Shown here piece after piece: positions 13,455 to 22,228 of a stretch of DNA of 41,090 bases. Both the position numbers and the translations under genes were made by a program. A model generated the notes under the pieces. That model saw only the letters and a program-made list of their open reading frames with translations, was not told the origin of the DNA and did not search any database. This stretch comes from a virus. The stretch covers positions 1 to 41,090 of IMG/VR virus record IMGVR_UViG_3300035698_004947; one strand, given 5' to 3'. Numbering within the stretch: the stretch's first letter is position 1; each line of letters begins with the position of its first letter.

Positions 13455-14598
13455 ATTCTATATAAAGGCACAGTTACAAAGTATGTCAAAAGAAGAAATG
13501 TTTAATATGATTCCTCCGGACACATTAAAAAGATTAAAGGCCGGGGATGAAAACCCGATGATTAAAGTTTTTGCAGTAGGCCACGAAGGAGATGCGGATG
13601 GCCGGTTGATCGGTATCGGAAGAAAAATCATCCAGTATTTCAGGGATGCTATTCTTCAGTTATCAAATAAAATAAAAATGGGATTGCAAATTTTTCATGA
13701 CCATGCCGTAGACAATCTCCATACCGGCAGGGAACAGATAGGGGAAGTTGTCGGGAAAGCACTCCAAAATATCGGAGGCAAGTTATTTAGTCTTGCCGCT
13801 GTTTACATATATCCTCAATACCGGAATCTGCCTTTGGATATAGCTTCAATCGAAGCGAATATAACTTATCAAGAAAAAAATGAAGGGAAGGCAGAAGCAT
13901 TAAGTGTAGATGAGGTAACGGGAATAGCTTTGGGTAATTCAAAAGTGAGTAAACCGGGCTTCCCGGGAGCAACATTACTTGGCACAGTCCAAGCGTTCAC
14001 CCAAAAAAAGAAAGGGAGGGTTCAAGACATGACTATTCAAGAAATTATAAGTGCGATAAAAGAGGGCAAATTTAAAATTACAGATGTTTTCTCCGAGGAA
14101 GAAATCAAGGAAAGTGATCCGTCAAAAAAAGCGAAACAAACTGAATATGAACATGCAAAAAGAATTGAGAAGTCATTAGGAGAAGAAAGAGAAAAGGTTC
14201 TTGATTTACATAAAGAAGTTGATGAGTTAAAGGGTAAAAATAAAAATCTTAATGAATCGGCTAATTCTTCTAAGGTTAGCAGTTTATTCGAGGAAGCAGT
14301 TAAAGAAAGGAAATTAAACGAAAAGCAGAAAAATTTCATTTCAAGAAATCTAAAAACATTTAAGTCCGGAGAAGATAAAGAAAAAGTTAAGGAAGATTTT
14401 GATAGATTTCTGGATGCACAGATAAAAGAATTTGATGATACCAAGAAGATCATCATGGGACAAGAAGATGCAGATGATACTAAGAATAAAGGAGTGGGTT
14501 CAGGGGATGGAAAAGAATTAGAATCACAAGAAGAATATGAAGAGCCTGAAAAGAATGATTTCATTCCCGGAAGTGGAGAGAAGAAGAAAGAAGAATAA
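13447..14598 (+). CDS. Prohead protease-scaffold fusion
   Basis: Residues 1-190 resemble a head maturation protease domain: FHDHAVDNLHTGREQIGEVVG (catalytic-type His 84/86), a LSVDEVTGIALGNSKVSKPG segment with a candidate Ser at 165, and FPGATLLGTVQAF. Residues about 195-383 are a very charged helical region ending in a Glu/Lys-rich tail, as expected for a scaffold cut up during maturation. The fusion of protease and scaffold is known in several siphoviruses. ATG 13447 has GAGGAGAAC upstream; a 5-codon longer start at 13432 is less well placed. The exact protease clan is not certain. Confidence 0.75.
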   Translation: MSKFYIKAQLQSMSKEEMFNMIPPDTLKRLKAGDENPMIKVFAVGHEGDADGRLIGIGRKIIQYFRDAILQLSNKIKMGLQIFHDHAVDNLHTGREQIGEVVGKALQNIGGKLFSLAAVYIYPQYRNLPLDIASIEANITYQEKNEGKAEALSVDEVTGIALGNSKVSKPGFPGATLLGTVQAFTQKKKGRVQDMTIQEIISAIKEGKFKITDVFSEEEIKESDPSKKAKQTEYEHAKRIEKSLGEEREKVLDLHKEVDELKGKNKNLNESANSSKVSSLFEEAVKERKLNEKQKNFISRNLKTFKSGEDKEKVKEDFDRFLDAQIKEFDDTKKIIMGQEDADDTKNKGVGSGDGKELESQEEYEEPEKNDFIPGSGEKKKEE

Positions 14599-14670
14599 AT
14601 TTACAAGGTAAAACTTGAGATCACTACTCCGAGATGGAGAAGAAAAAAATAATTAGAAAGGAGAATTACC

Positions 14671-15030
14671 ATGACAGCAACTGCTTTAAAATTGAGAAGT
14701 AATATTTGGGCTTCTGTTGTAGTAACATTAGCCGCTACTAAACTTGCCGGTGCTTTGGATCTGATTGAAGGCTTAGTAGGACTTTACATGGAGGGCGGAG
14801 TTTCTACCGATGAAGTAGCTTTTCTGTATTCATGTGAAAAGATTGTTGTTACTAAGACAGCATCGTCCGGTATTACCTTTGCGAAGGGCGAGAAGGTTTA
14901 TTTTGACGATTCAGCGAAGGCAGTAACAAACAGTAGTGGTGGAAACACGCTTTGCGGTCGAGCATTAGAAGTATCGACTGCCGCCGATACTGAAGTTTTA
15001 ATTGACTTGAAAGGCAATGTAGCCGCCTAA
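14671..15030 (+). CDS. DUF2190-like capsid decoration protein
   Basis: The 119-residue protein has a beta-rich pattern with VTKTASSGITFAKGEKVYFDD and NTLCGRALEVSTAADTEVLIDL, matching DUF2190 capsid-cement proteins, which usually sit just before the major capsid gene as here. It would bind the outside of the mature capsid lattice. GAAAGGAGAATTACC is upstream. A 72-nt gap separates it from the scaffold gene. Confidence 0.75.
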   Translation: MTATALKLRSNIWASVVVTLAATKLAGALDLIEGLVGLYMEGGVSTDEVAFLYSCEKIVVTKTASSGITFAKGEKVYFDDSAKAVTNSSGGNTLCGRALEVSTAADTEVLIDLKGNVAA

Positions 15031-15039
15031 AAGAGATTA

Positions 15040-15054
15040 CCGTTTATAAAACGG
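15040..15054 (+). other. Short hairpin between decoration and capsid genes
   Basis: CCGTTT and AAACGG form a perfect 6-bp stem with a 3-nt loop in the 63-nt gap before the capsid gene. No T-run follows, so it is not a normal terminator; mRNA processing or stabilisation is possible. Confidence 0.35.
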
Positions 15055-15093
15055 AGATGAAAATTAATTGAGTAATTAGAATGGAGGAGAAAA

Positions 15094-16089
15094 ATGAAAG
15101 GGAAAATTATTAAAGATTGGTCTAAAGTGGATTTCTCTAATAAGGAAGATGTAAAGAAAATGATTGGAGCAATAAATCATTTCTTTAAAGAACCGGATAG
15201 AGATCCCAAGTTGAAAGCGGCTTTACAGGCTTTTGCAACGAAGGGTGATTTTCCGGCAGAGATTCTTTCTGTTTTAGAGAAGTTTCATGCAATCCCTGAT
15301 TATGATTTGGGTTACGAGCAAGTTTTTGACATCAGGGATTTTACCGGAACGAACCAAAGTGGATTTTCGCTTTTGGATGTTACAAGTGGTTTGACTTTTG
15401 CTAAAGTTCCTTCCGGAGGTAAAGCAAAGGTATTCAAGTTTTCGGGATCGAAAACTAATGTTACCTTTGATCGGTATGGTGGAGGTTTACAATGGGATAG
15501 AACTCTGATTGACGATAAGCAGTATTGGACATTGGAAGATAATGCGATTGCGTTTAGAAATAAGGCTTATTCGTCAAGGGCCACAGCATTTTATGCCCTG
15601 ATTGCGGCTTTAGCGTCAGGTTATAATGTGGCTTGGGCGGCTCCAACACCTTCAGCGTTAGCGACTACCGATGCTCAATATACTGCTTCCAGAGATGCGA
15701 ATACGATTGAAGCGGCTTGTCAAGCGATTCTTGTCGCATTGAAGGATTCGGGTATGGGGGTTACTGCTAATAGTCCGTTTGTTTTGGTAGCACCGGTTCA
15801 ATTGAGAGCAAGAATACAAGCGGCTATAACAAAGTTAAATCAGCCAGTTGCCGGTTCAACTAAGCAGATAACCTATAATGTAAGACCAGTTTATACTTTG
15901 ATGTTTGCTCTTGCCACCAGTTATTATGTAACTCTTCCGAAGAAGAAGATGAAAGGTGGATATAGACAGGACCTTACATTATTTAGTCAGTTTGACATTT
16001 TAGCTTATGCGGATACTGTCGCAGGGTGGATGAGATATGGTGGTGCTATTGGAGATTCAGACCAACTGCGTAGATGTGCGATAGCTTAA
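15094..16089 (+). CDS. Major capsid protein
   Basis: Position (after protease/scaffold and decoration genes), length (331) and sequence support this call. An N-terminal helical arm is followed by DYDLGYEQVFDIRDF, a central FSGSKTNVTFDRYGGGLQWDR, Ala-rich spine-helix segments (residues 160-230), and a C-terminal FSQFDILAYADTVAGWMRYGGA ending. The pattern fits HK97-fold capsid proteins of the Mu-like type. GGAGGAGAAAA upstream supports high expression, and a strong hairpin follows the stop. Confidence 0.85.
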   Translation: MKGKIIKDWSKVDFSNKEDVKKMIGAINHFFKEPDRDPKLKAALQAFATKGDFPAEILSVLEKFHAIPDYDLGYEQVFDIRDFTGTNQSGFSLLDVTSGLTFAKVPSGGKAKVFKFSGSKTNVTFDRYGGGLQWDRTLIDDKQYWTLEDNAIAFRNKAYSSRATAFYALIAALASGYNVAWAAPTPSALATTDAQYTASRDANTIEAACQAILVALKDSGMGVTANSPFVLVAPVQLRARIQAAITKLNQPVAGSTKQITYNVRPVYTLMFALATSYYVTLPKKKMKGGYRQDLTLFSQFDILAYADTVAGWMRYGGAIGDSDQLRRCAIA

Positions 16090-16115
16090 CCCTTAGCCAT
16101 AAGTGAATTTTACTT

Positions 16116-16144
16116 CGGGGAAAGGGAGAGATTCCTTTTCCCCG
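16116..16144 (+). terminator. Strong hairpin after the capsid gene (attenuator or mRNA-stability element)
   Basis: CGGGGAAAGG and CCTTTTCCCCG pair over about 10 bp with an 8-nt loop (one bulged T). It lies in the 80-nt gap after the capsid stop. It lacks a T-run, so full termination is unlikely. It probably protects the capsid mRNA 3' end or partly attenuates the next gene. Confidence 0.45.
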
Positions 16145-16169
16145 GGGAATTTAACTAAAGGAGAGGCTA

Positions 16170-19100
16170 ATGGGCGAAGCAGTTTTAATGTCAGATTTGC
16201 ACAAGAGTAAAAATAAAGAGATTCTCTCTAAATCTTTACATGGAGGTTTTTCTCCGCCTACCCGGCCATTGCTTTCTAATTTTCTTCCTGATGGTGCTTG
16301 GAAAGGCAGAAGATGTTTTATTGTTGGTGGAGGCCCAAGTCTAAGGGGTTTCGATTTCTCCCAACTTAAAGGCGAACTTGTAATTGCAGTAAACAGGGCC
16401 TTTGAAAAGGTTGATGCGGCTGTTATGATTTCGCAAGATGAACGACTTTGGGGATGGATTGAGACCGGAGAATTGGGAGAAGAAAGTAAAAAAAGATTTG
16501 ATGCTTTCAAAGGTTTAAAAGTTTGGTTAAATCTTCATGGTTTTCCTTTTCCAGAAGATATTTGTATTTTAGAATCGACAAAAAAAAGGGAGATGTGTTT
16601 TTCCTGTCAAGATGGCCTACCGAGTGCAAGTAATTCCGGATTAAATGCATTATGTTTAGCTGTATGTTTAGGGGCTAGTCCTATTTATCTTTTAGGTTTT
16701 GATATGAAAGGAGAAAAAGGAAAGGCGGCTTGGTGGCATGACGGTTATATTGGGGATAAGTGGCATGATGAAAGTATTTATAAAAGTGCAATGATACCAA
16801 ATTTCGAACTTTTTGCCCCGGCCATAAAGGCAGAAAGATTCAGAGTAATAAATCTTAATCCCGATAGTGCATTGAGGTGTTTTGAGATTGGCGAATTTAA
16901 GGATATAAAGAAAAGAGAACGACCTTTAATAACCGGGTGTTATACCAAAGATACAGAATACGAAGGAGAAATTAAACGATTAGAAAAATCGCTTGTCAGA
17001 TTTGGACTGGAATATTATTTTGAAGCAGTTGAGAATTTGGGTAATTGGCGTAAAAATATTCATCAGAAAGTAAAGTTTGTCCAAAGATGCCTTGATAAAT
17101 TCGAGTGCGATATAATTCAGATGGATAGTGATACCGAAATAAAGAAGTTTCCTGAATTATTTGACCAATTTCAGGAATATGATATTGCTATTTATATAAA
17201 GGAATTTGAAAGTTTCACACATGAAGGAAAACGGCTTACTATAACCGATCTCACTAATGTATCGGTAGTATATTTCAAGAACAATGCAAAAGTAAAAAGA
17301 TTTGTGGAGGCATGGGTAAAAAGAGATGCCACTTTGGAAGATCATATTGACGATATATCTTTTGGCGAAACATTAAAAGAATTTAAGGATTTAAAAGTAT
17401 TGAGGCTTCCTCATACTTACTGCCATATATTCAGTCGAAGGATTAAAGAAGCCCCTGTTATTGAATTACATCAAGCAAGTAGGAGATTAAAGGAATCCAT
17501 AGAATTTGATAATGTTAAAACTAAGCAACCTATTTTTGTTGCCTTTTATACAAAAGATACTGGATATGAAGAAGAAATAAAAAAGCTAATAGGTGATTTT
17601 AAAAGGTTTAAACTTGAATATGAAATTGAGGAGATTGAAAATTTAGGTGAATGGCAAAGGAATGTAAAATATAAGGCTGTTCTTATGAAAAAAATCTTAA
17701 ATAAATATCCGGATAGGAATTTAGTCTATCTTGATTCCGATACACGAATATGGAAAGTGCCGGTTTTATTCTCAAACCTCGACGCTGATATTGCCATGCA
17801 TTATATTGATTGGAGTAAATATAAAGAAAGTTTATCTTCTCATCTGCAACTTAATGGGGCAGTAGTATATTTAGCGAATAACGCAAAGGTCCGGAATTTT
17901 TTAGATATATGGATTCATAGGAATAAGATGAATCCGGATATGACGGATCAGAAGATTTTGGAAGAATTATTAGGACAGAGAACAGAAGAAATTAACATGT
18001 ATAATTTGCCACCTGAATATTGCAAGATATTCGATTTGATGGTTGAAGTAACAGATCCCGTTATCGAACAATATCAGGCAAGCCGAAAATTCAAAGAAGT
18101 AATTAATTGCCCGGAAGATATTAGGGAAGTAGAAGAAGCTGAAAGAGAGAAATACAGAAGTGCTTGGGAATGTGGGGCTGAAACTGCTTCAATAAATTCA
18201 AAAAGAATTGTTAATTATATTAAACATCAGAAATTCCCTCTCCGTTGGGAGATGATTGAATTCGGTTGTGGAACTGGTTTTGCTGTTAGAAGATTGAGGG
18301 AGGCCGGCTTGAAAGTTATAGGAAGTGATATTACTTTAGAAGCAGTCGGTGAAGATAAGGAAGGCTTTCTTGAAACTCCGTTATGGAGAATGCCTTTTAA
18401 AAACAGTCAATTCGATTTTTCTTTTTCTGCTGATGTATTAGAACATATTCCGCCGGAAATGGTTGATGCGACAATAAAAGAAATTTATCGGGTAACAAAA
18501 TGGAAAACTTTTCATGCTATTGCACCATTTGAACATTGTAATATGGGTTATGTATTTCACCCATCAGCACATCCAATCGAATGGTGGGAAGCGAAGTTTA
18601 AGGAAATAAAAAATAAAAAGTTAGATGTAGGAATTATGCATCGTTCCCAATTAAGTCAATATGGAGAATGGGGAACAACAGTTGGGGTAGAAGATTTAAA
18701 AAAGTTTTTAAATTTTAAGAAGATTGCAATTATCGGTAACGCCCAAAGCATGCTTGAAAAAGAACACCCGGAAATTGATAGATTTAGTCTTGTTATAAGA
18801 ATGAATAAAGGCTTTCCGCAGGGTAAGGAAAAATATGTTGGTTCACGAACAGATATGTTGGCTGTTGGTGTTTCTCCCGGCATGAAAGAAATAAATGAAA
18901 AGTTTAATCCGAAGTGTTTTGTTTGGATAAATGTCAAAGGGAATAATCCTCCACCAGTAGGAGTGAATGGTTTTTATCTTTATCCCCAAGAATACTGGGA
19001 AGATTTATGTCGCATACTTGGATCTCCTCCTTCTACCGGTTGCATGATAATTGATTTGATTCTGAATAGATGTGGGTTTGATCCTGAACAAGTTACACTA

Positions 19101-19235
19101 TACGGATTCGATTTCTGGAAGTCAGAAACTTGGTATCATCTTGAAAAAAGGTATTTTCCTGATCACCCCCATAGTCCGGGAAAAGAGAAGGAATACATTA
19201 CGAATTTATTCAAAGGTAAAATCCGAAAGGAGTAA
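16170..19235 (+). CDS. Five-domain glycan-modifying enzyme (MptE-like, two GT-A, methyltransferase, GT29-like)
   Basis: At 1021 residues it is the longest gene. Domain 1 (about 45-235) has CFIVGGGPSL and YLLGFDMKG, as in MptE-like/DUF115 Rossmann proteins. Domains 2 (252-440) and 3 (454-648) are a tandem pair with YTKDT starts and DSD metal motifs at 319-321 and 522-524, each ending with HQASR or YQASR, typical of GT-A glycosyltransferases. Domain 4 (660-810) is a class I methyltransferase with EFGCGTG (697-703) and SADVLEH (753-759). Domain 5 (850-1020) resembles GT29 sialyltransferases: IIGNAQSM, VIRMN and PSTGCMIIDLIL. It lies between the capsid and connector genes, where glycan enzymes are unusual. 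AAAGGAGAGG precedes ATG 16170. Acceptor and donors are unknown; modification of capsid or fibre is inferred. Confidence 0.75.
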   Translation: MGEAVLMSDLHKSKNKEILSKSLHGGFSPPTRPLLSNFLPDGAWKGRRCFIVGGGPSLRGFDFSQLKGELVIAVNRAFEKVDAAVMISQDERLWGWIETGELGEESKKRFDAFKGLKVWLNLHGFPFPEDICILESTKKREMCFSCQDGLPSASNSGLNALCLAVCLGASPIYLLGFDMKGEKGKAAWWHDGYIGDKWHDESIYKSAMIPNFELFAPAIKAERFRVINLNPDSALRCFEIGEFKDIKKRERPLITGCYTKDTEYEGEIKRLEKSLVRFGLEYYFEAVENLGNWRKNIHQKVKFVQRCLDKFECDIIQMDSDTEIKKFPELFDQFQEYDIAIYIKEFESFTHEGKRLTITDLTNVSVVYFKNNAKVKRFVEAWVKRDATLEDHIDDISFGETLKEFKDLKVLRLPHTYCHIFSRRIKEAPVIELHQASRRLKESIEFDNVKTKQPIFVAFYTKDTGYEEEIKKLIGDFKRFKLEYEIEEIENLGEWQRNVKYKAVLMKKILNKYPDRNLVYLDSDTRIWKVPVLFSNLDADIAMHYIDWSKYKESLSSHLQLNGAVVYLANNAKVRNFLDIWIHRNKMNPDMTDQKILEELLGQRTEEINMYNLPPEYCKIFDLMVEVTDPVIEQYQASRKFKEVINCPEDIREVEEAEREKYRSAWECGAETASINSKRIVNYIKHQKFPLRWEMIEFGCGTGFAVRRLREAGLKVIGSDITLEAVGEDKEGFLETPLWRMPFKNSQFDFSFSADVLEHIPPEMVDATIKEIYRVTKWKTFHAIAPFEHCNMGYVFHPSAHPIEWWEAKFKEIKNKKLDVGIMHRSQLSQYGEWGTTVGVEDLKKFLNFKKIAIIGNAQSMLEKEHPEIDRFSLVIRMNKGFPQGKEKYVGSRTDMLAVGVSPGMKEINEKFNPKCFVWINVKGNNPPPVGVNGFYLYPQEYWEDLCRILGSPPSTGCMIIDLILNRCGFDPEQVTLYGFDFWKSETWYHLEKRYFPDHPHSPGKEKEYITNLFKGKIRKE
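18988..19029 (+). repeat. 42-bp dispersed repeat, copy B (copy A at 2990-3031)
   Basis: This copy lies inside the GT29-like domain and encodes QEYWEDLCRILGSP, just before the conserved PSTGCM motif. As it is part of a continuous conserved domain, it is probably the donor and copy A the derivative. Confidence 0.9.
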
Positions 19236-19238
19236 CAA

Positions 19239-19679
19239 ATGGCTATAACCGTCGGAACTAATAGTTGGACAACCTTGGCGGAAGCGGAAACTTATTTTAA
19301 TGAAAGAATCGGAACATTCGACCATTGGGGTGATAGCTTATTAGATTCGGATAAAAAGTCGTCTTTAATCACAGCATATAAGCAGTTGACTAATTGTGGC
19401 TTGTTTTCATTCCCGGCGATTACAACTCAAAAGATGAAAGATGCACAATACGAACAGGCATTGTTTCTCATCATTCACATAGAGGATATGGATCGGAGAA
19501 TGGGTTTGCAGGCCCAAGGAGTGAAAGCGGCCGGAATTGTCAAAGAAACATATAAGGATAAGGCCGGGGAAAAGATTGCAATAGCCCCTCTTGTTATGCA
19601 ATTATTAAGTGATTTGAAAACAGAACAGAATCTATATGCGATTGATTTAGAACGAGATGAAAGTGAAGATGTTATATAG
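19239..19679 (+). CDS. Head-tail connector protein (gp6-like)
   Basis: The 146-residue helical protein begins MAITVGTNSWTTLAEAETYF and continues with a helical core (SSLITAYKQLTNCG, YEQALFLIIHIED). Such proteins are usually annotated as head-tail connector or, in some databases, DnaT-like. The LAEAETYF motif at the start is characteristic. It lies 4 nt after the glycan enzyme with GAAAGGAGTAAC upstream, and would bind under the portal. Confidence 0.7.
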   Translation: MAITVGTNSWTTLAEAETYFNERIGTFDHWGDSLLDSDKKSSLITAYKQLTNCGLFSFPAITTQKMKDAQYEQALFLIIHIEDMDRRMGLQAQGVKAAGIVKETYKDKAGEKIAIAPLVMQLLSDLKTEQNLYAIDLERDESEDVI

Positions 19680-19720
19680 AAATAAGGATGTTATCTTATT
19701 TCTTTGAGGAGGTGAGAATA

Positions 19721-19855
19721 TTGGGAAAAACGGTAAGAGGTCAAAGAGACGGAACGGGACCACATAAAGATTCTTATAGAAATCAACACGAAGATAAGTC
19801 TTTTGGCAGAAGATTAGAGAGAGGAGAAAAATGTCCTAAAGTGAAAGGGAAATAA
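19721..19855 (+). CDS. Small basic protein, 44 aa
   Basis: TTG 19721 has a strong GAGGAGGTGAG site. The product is hydrophilic and basic (RGQRDGTGPHKDSY, GRRLERGEKCPK). Its stop TAA is immediately followed by the ATG of the next gene at 19856. No family is recognised; similar tiny proteins appear near neck genes in other phages. Confidence 0.55.
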   Translation: MGKTVRGQRDGTGPHKDSYRNQHEDKSFGRRLERGEKCPKVKGK

Positions 19856-20092
19856 ATGGATATATCAGTTGAATTATCTAATGGTTGGATAAACGGGGAT
19901 TTGATTAAAAAGAATCCCAAGACTTGTTGGGTTAGATTGCCCGGCGGAAATACGATCAAGAGAAGATATAGGCAAACCAAGAATCAATTAGAGGAATTTG
20001 CAGGGGTATTAGAGGTTCAAGAGAAAAAGCCGGGTTTTTGGAGAAAAGCGATAAATTGGCTTAAAACTCTGCTTTTGAGACTACAAGGATAG
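19856..20092 (+). CDS. Hypothetical protein, 78 aa
   Basis: The N-terminal half looks like a small beta domain (MDISVELSNGWINGDLIKKN, CWVRLPGGNTIKRRYRQ), and the C-terminus is an amphipathic basic helix (FWRKAINWLKTLLLRLQG). It starts directly after the previous stop. The position within the connector block suggests a virion or assembly role, but I cannot name it. Confidence 0.55.
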   Translation: MDISVELSNGWINGDLIKKNPKTCWVRLPGGNTIKRRYRQTKNQLEEFAGVLEVQEKKPGFWRKAINWLKTLLLRLQG

Positions 20093-20130
20093 CTTACAAA
20101 TGAATATTATATAGGAAGTAAGGGTATGCT

Positions 20131-21072
20131 ATGGCCTTCAAGGAATTAAGGGGATTAGAGAAGGAATTATACTTAAAAACTAAGATAGAGGAATTGACAA
20201 GGCTATATCGCAGAACACAGAAGGACCTTAGCCGGCATCTTAGGGAAATTGATATTACTGTTTTTCAGCGATACCGAACAGAAGCGATATTGAAGCAAGT
20301 TAATGAAGGGATAAAAGTGCTGAATGGTGGTTGCTATAAATGGGCGAAAAAGACAATCCCCTACGGATATGAAAGAGGTATTGATATGGCGGCAGAAAGA
20401 TTGAAGGCATTGAATGTTACAAGATTTGTAAAATATGATGCCAAGATTCATTCATCTGCGGCTAGTGTTTTAATAGATGATGTAACAATTGATTTAATTA
20501 CAGCTAATCAAAGTATGAAGAACGGGGTTCATAGATATATTAGAATGACACAACAAAGGATTTTAGAAGATAAGGAAATATCAAGACTTATAGCAGAAGG
20601 AGTAATTAAAGGCGAGGCCCGGCGAACAGTAAGTGATGAAATGTTAAGTCAGTTGAGAAGGCAAATGGGAAACGAACAATTTATAAATATCAAGGGAAGA
20701 AACTACCGGCCTGATAAATATTCTGAATTGGTAGCAAGAACCCGGGCTAGAGAGGCAACTGCACAGGGAAGTATTAATACAGCACTTCATTATGGAGTTG
20801 ATCTTTGCCAAATTGATGTTCATGCCGGGGCTTGTGGATATTGTCAGCAATTTATGGGAAGGATTTATTCGATAAGTGGAAGTCATACAGATTTCCCGAT
20901 GCTTCTCGAGAGGCCGCCTTTCCACCCTAATTGTGAATGTAATATCTTACCGATAACAAGAGAGAGTATTGAAGAAAGAGGATATTACGATAGCATGGTT
21001 AAACTAAGTAATTCTCCGATGACAAAGATAGATTCATTCAGCCGGTTCGAGGAACTGGTGGGGGCATTATAA
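20131..21072 (+). CDS. Minor capsid protein 2 (MuF-like)
   Basis: The 313-residue protein is largely helical, with a C-terminal domain containing a CGYCQQFMGRIY motif and RPPFHPNCECNILP. This CxxC ... HPNCxC arrangement is the hallmark of the Phage_min_cap2/MuF-type C-terminal domain. Such proteins are minor head proteins near the portal and are sometimes injected. The Cys/His set probably binds metal. It overlaps the next gene by 1 nt (TAATG). Confidence 0.85.
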   Translation: MAFKELRGLEKELYLKTKIEELTRLYRRTQKDLSRHLREIDITVFQRYRTEAILKQVNEGIKVLNGGCYKWAKKTIPYGYERGIDMAAERLKALNVTRFVKYDAKIHSSAASVLIDDVTIDLITANQSMKNGVHRYIRMTQQRILEDKEISRLIAEGVIKGEARRTVSDEMLSQLRRQMGNEQFINIKGRNYRPDKYSELVARTRAREATAQGSINTALHYGVDLCQIDVHAGACGYCQQFMGRIYSISGSHTDFPMLLERPPFHPNCECNILPITRESIEERGYYDSMVKLSNSPMTKIDSFSRFEELVGAL

Positions 21073-21362
21073 TGATTAAAGCATATTTAACAGATACTAT
21101 AATAATCAAAACAATCACCTACGATAAATGGGGCGAAGGTTCGGAAGAAACAGAAACTATAAAAGGTCGAATAGAATATAAAACCAAAATGGTAAGAAAT
21201 GAAAAAGGGGAGCAAGTAGTTTCATCAGCCCGGGTGATGTTAGAAAGCCGAACATTAGGTCATAAGGATAAAATAAATTTTGATTCAACGGATCATGCCA
21301 TTTTAAATATAGCTAAAATAAAAGATTTTAATAATCAACATATTGAGGTAGATGTAACATGA
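21072..21362 (+). CDS. Head closure/stopper-like neck protein, 96 aa
   Basis: This small beta-rich protein (IIIKTITYDKWGE, KGRIEYKTKMVRNEKGEQVVSSARVML) matches the usual composition of SPP1 gp16-like head-closure proteins and occupies their position between minor capsid and HK97 gp10-like genes. The assignment relies mostly on gene order. It is coupled to both neighbours by short overlaps. Confidence 0.6.
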   Translation: MIKAYLTDTIIIKTITYDKWGEGSEETETIKGRIEYKTKMVRNEKGEQVVSSARVMLESRTLGHKDKINFDSTDHAILNIAKIKDFNNQHIEVDVT

Positions 21363-21802
21363 GTATATCATTAAACCTTACAGATTTTTATAAGAAGTTT
21401 AATCGGATCACAAAAAAGGCTATCCCGGAAGTAGTAGAAAAAGGATTGGGGAAAGCCGGCTTGCAGTTACTTGCTGATTCAATTCTGCAAAGGCCAACTG
21501 CACCGATTAAGGAAGGGTGGCTTAGAGGATCGGGAAGTGTTTTCGTTAATAATAAATGTATAGGAGAATCGCCATCAGGAAGAAAAGGAAAAGCGAATAA
21601 GAATCATAACGAATCTATAAAGCCAAGAGAAATGGTGGGTGTAGTAGGATTCAATGTGCCTTATGCCGCAAGGCTTCATGAAGGAGAACAGTTGAAGTTT
21701 CGAGAACCTTCTTCAGGGCCTAAATTCCTTGAGTCAAAAATGGCAAGAAATAAGAATGTTTATTTTAAAATAATTGCAAATGTTATTAAGGGTGGAAGAT
21801 GA
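21359..21802 (+). CDS. HK97 gp10-like tail completion/neck protein
   Basis: The pattern of an N-terminal helix, an APIKEGWLRGSGSVFVN segment, VGFNVPYAARLHEGE and a C-terminal PKFLESKMARNKN is typical of HK97 gp10-like proteins that join head and tail. The YAxxLHEG motif is the best diagnostic. The length of 147 is normal. It overlaps its neighbours by 4 nt on each side. Confidence 0.8.
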   Translation: MSISLNLTDFYKKFNRITKKAIPEVVEKGLGKAGLQLLADSILQRPTAPIKEGWLRGSGSVFVNNKCIGESPSGRKGKANKNHNESIKPREMVGVVGFNVPYAARLHEGEQLKFREPSSGPKFLESKMARNKNVYFKIIANVIKGGR

Positions 21803-22197
21803 TAAAAGAAATTGCTCAATATATAGAGAATGAAACTGGTTTTACAATAGGAACGGATTTATTCGTTGGACACAGACTCTCAACCTCTCCGGATGAATGT
21901 ATAGTTGTATTAGAGAATGCCGGGGGCAAACCGGATTTTGATTTACCGGATAAGGTGGAAAAAGCAATACAAATTATTTCTCGGGCGGCAACATATTTTA
22001 CAGCCCGGGAGAATGCGTATACAGTTTACGATTTACTTCATGGTAAGTCGGGAATTACCTTACCCATAGTGGTGGGGAGTGATGAATTTGTAGCGATGGT
22101 TATTGAAGGAATGAATGTTCCTCAAACAATAGGTCAAGATGATAAAAGTTTGTGGGAATTTTCAACTAATTTTATTTTTAGGATGAGAGATGCCTAA
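21799..22197 (+). CDS. Tail terminator / minor capsid-like protein, 132 aa
   Basis: The sequence (IAQYIENETGFTIGTDLFVGH, later AATYFTARENAYTVYDLLHG and a C-terminal WEFSTNFIFRM) follows the small tail-terminator family (Minor_capsid_3-like), which caps the tail tube. Its location between gp10-like and tail-tube genes supports the call. Confidence 0.7.
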   Translation: MIKEIAQYIENETGFTIGTDLFVGHRLSTSPDECIVVLENAGGKPDFDLPDKVEKAIQIISRAATYFTARENAYTVYDLLHGKSGITLPIVVGSDEFVAMVIEGMNVPQTIGQDDKSLWEFSTNFIFRMRDA

Positions 22198-22228
22198 AAT
22201 AAAAATATGAAAGAGAGGGGGAATAAAA

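Noticed and set aside
14037-14564. 175-codon antisense ORF opposite the scaffold
   Set aside because: Ser/Leu/Phe-rich antisense shadow of a Glu/Lys-rich coding region; no promoter or homology-like motif.
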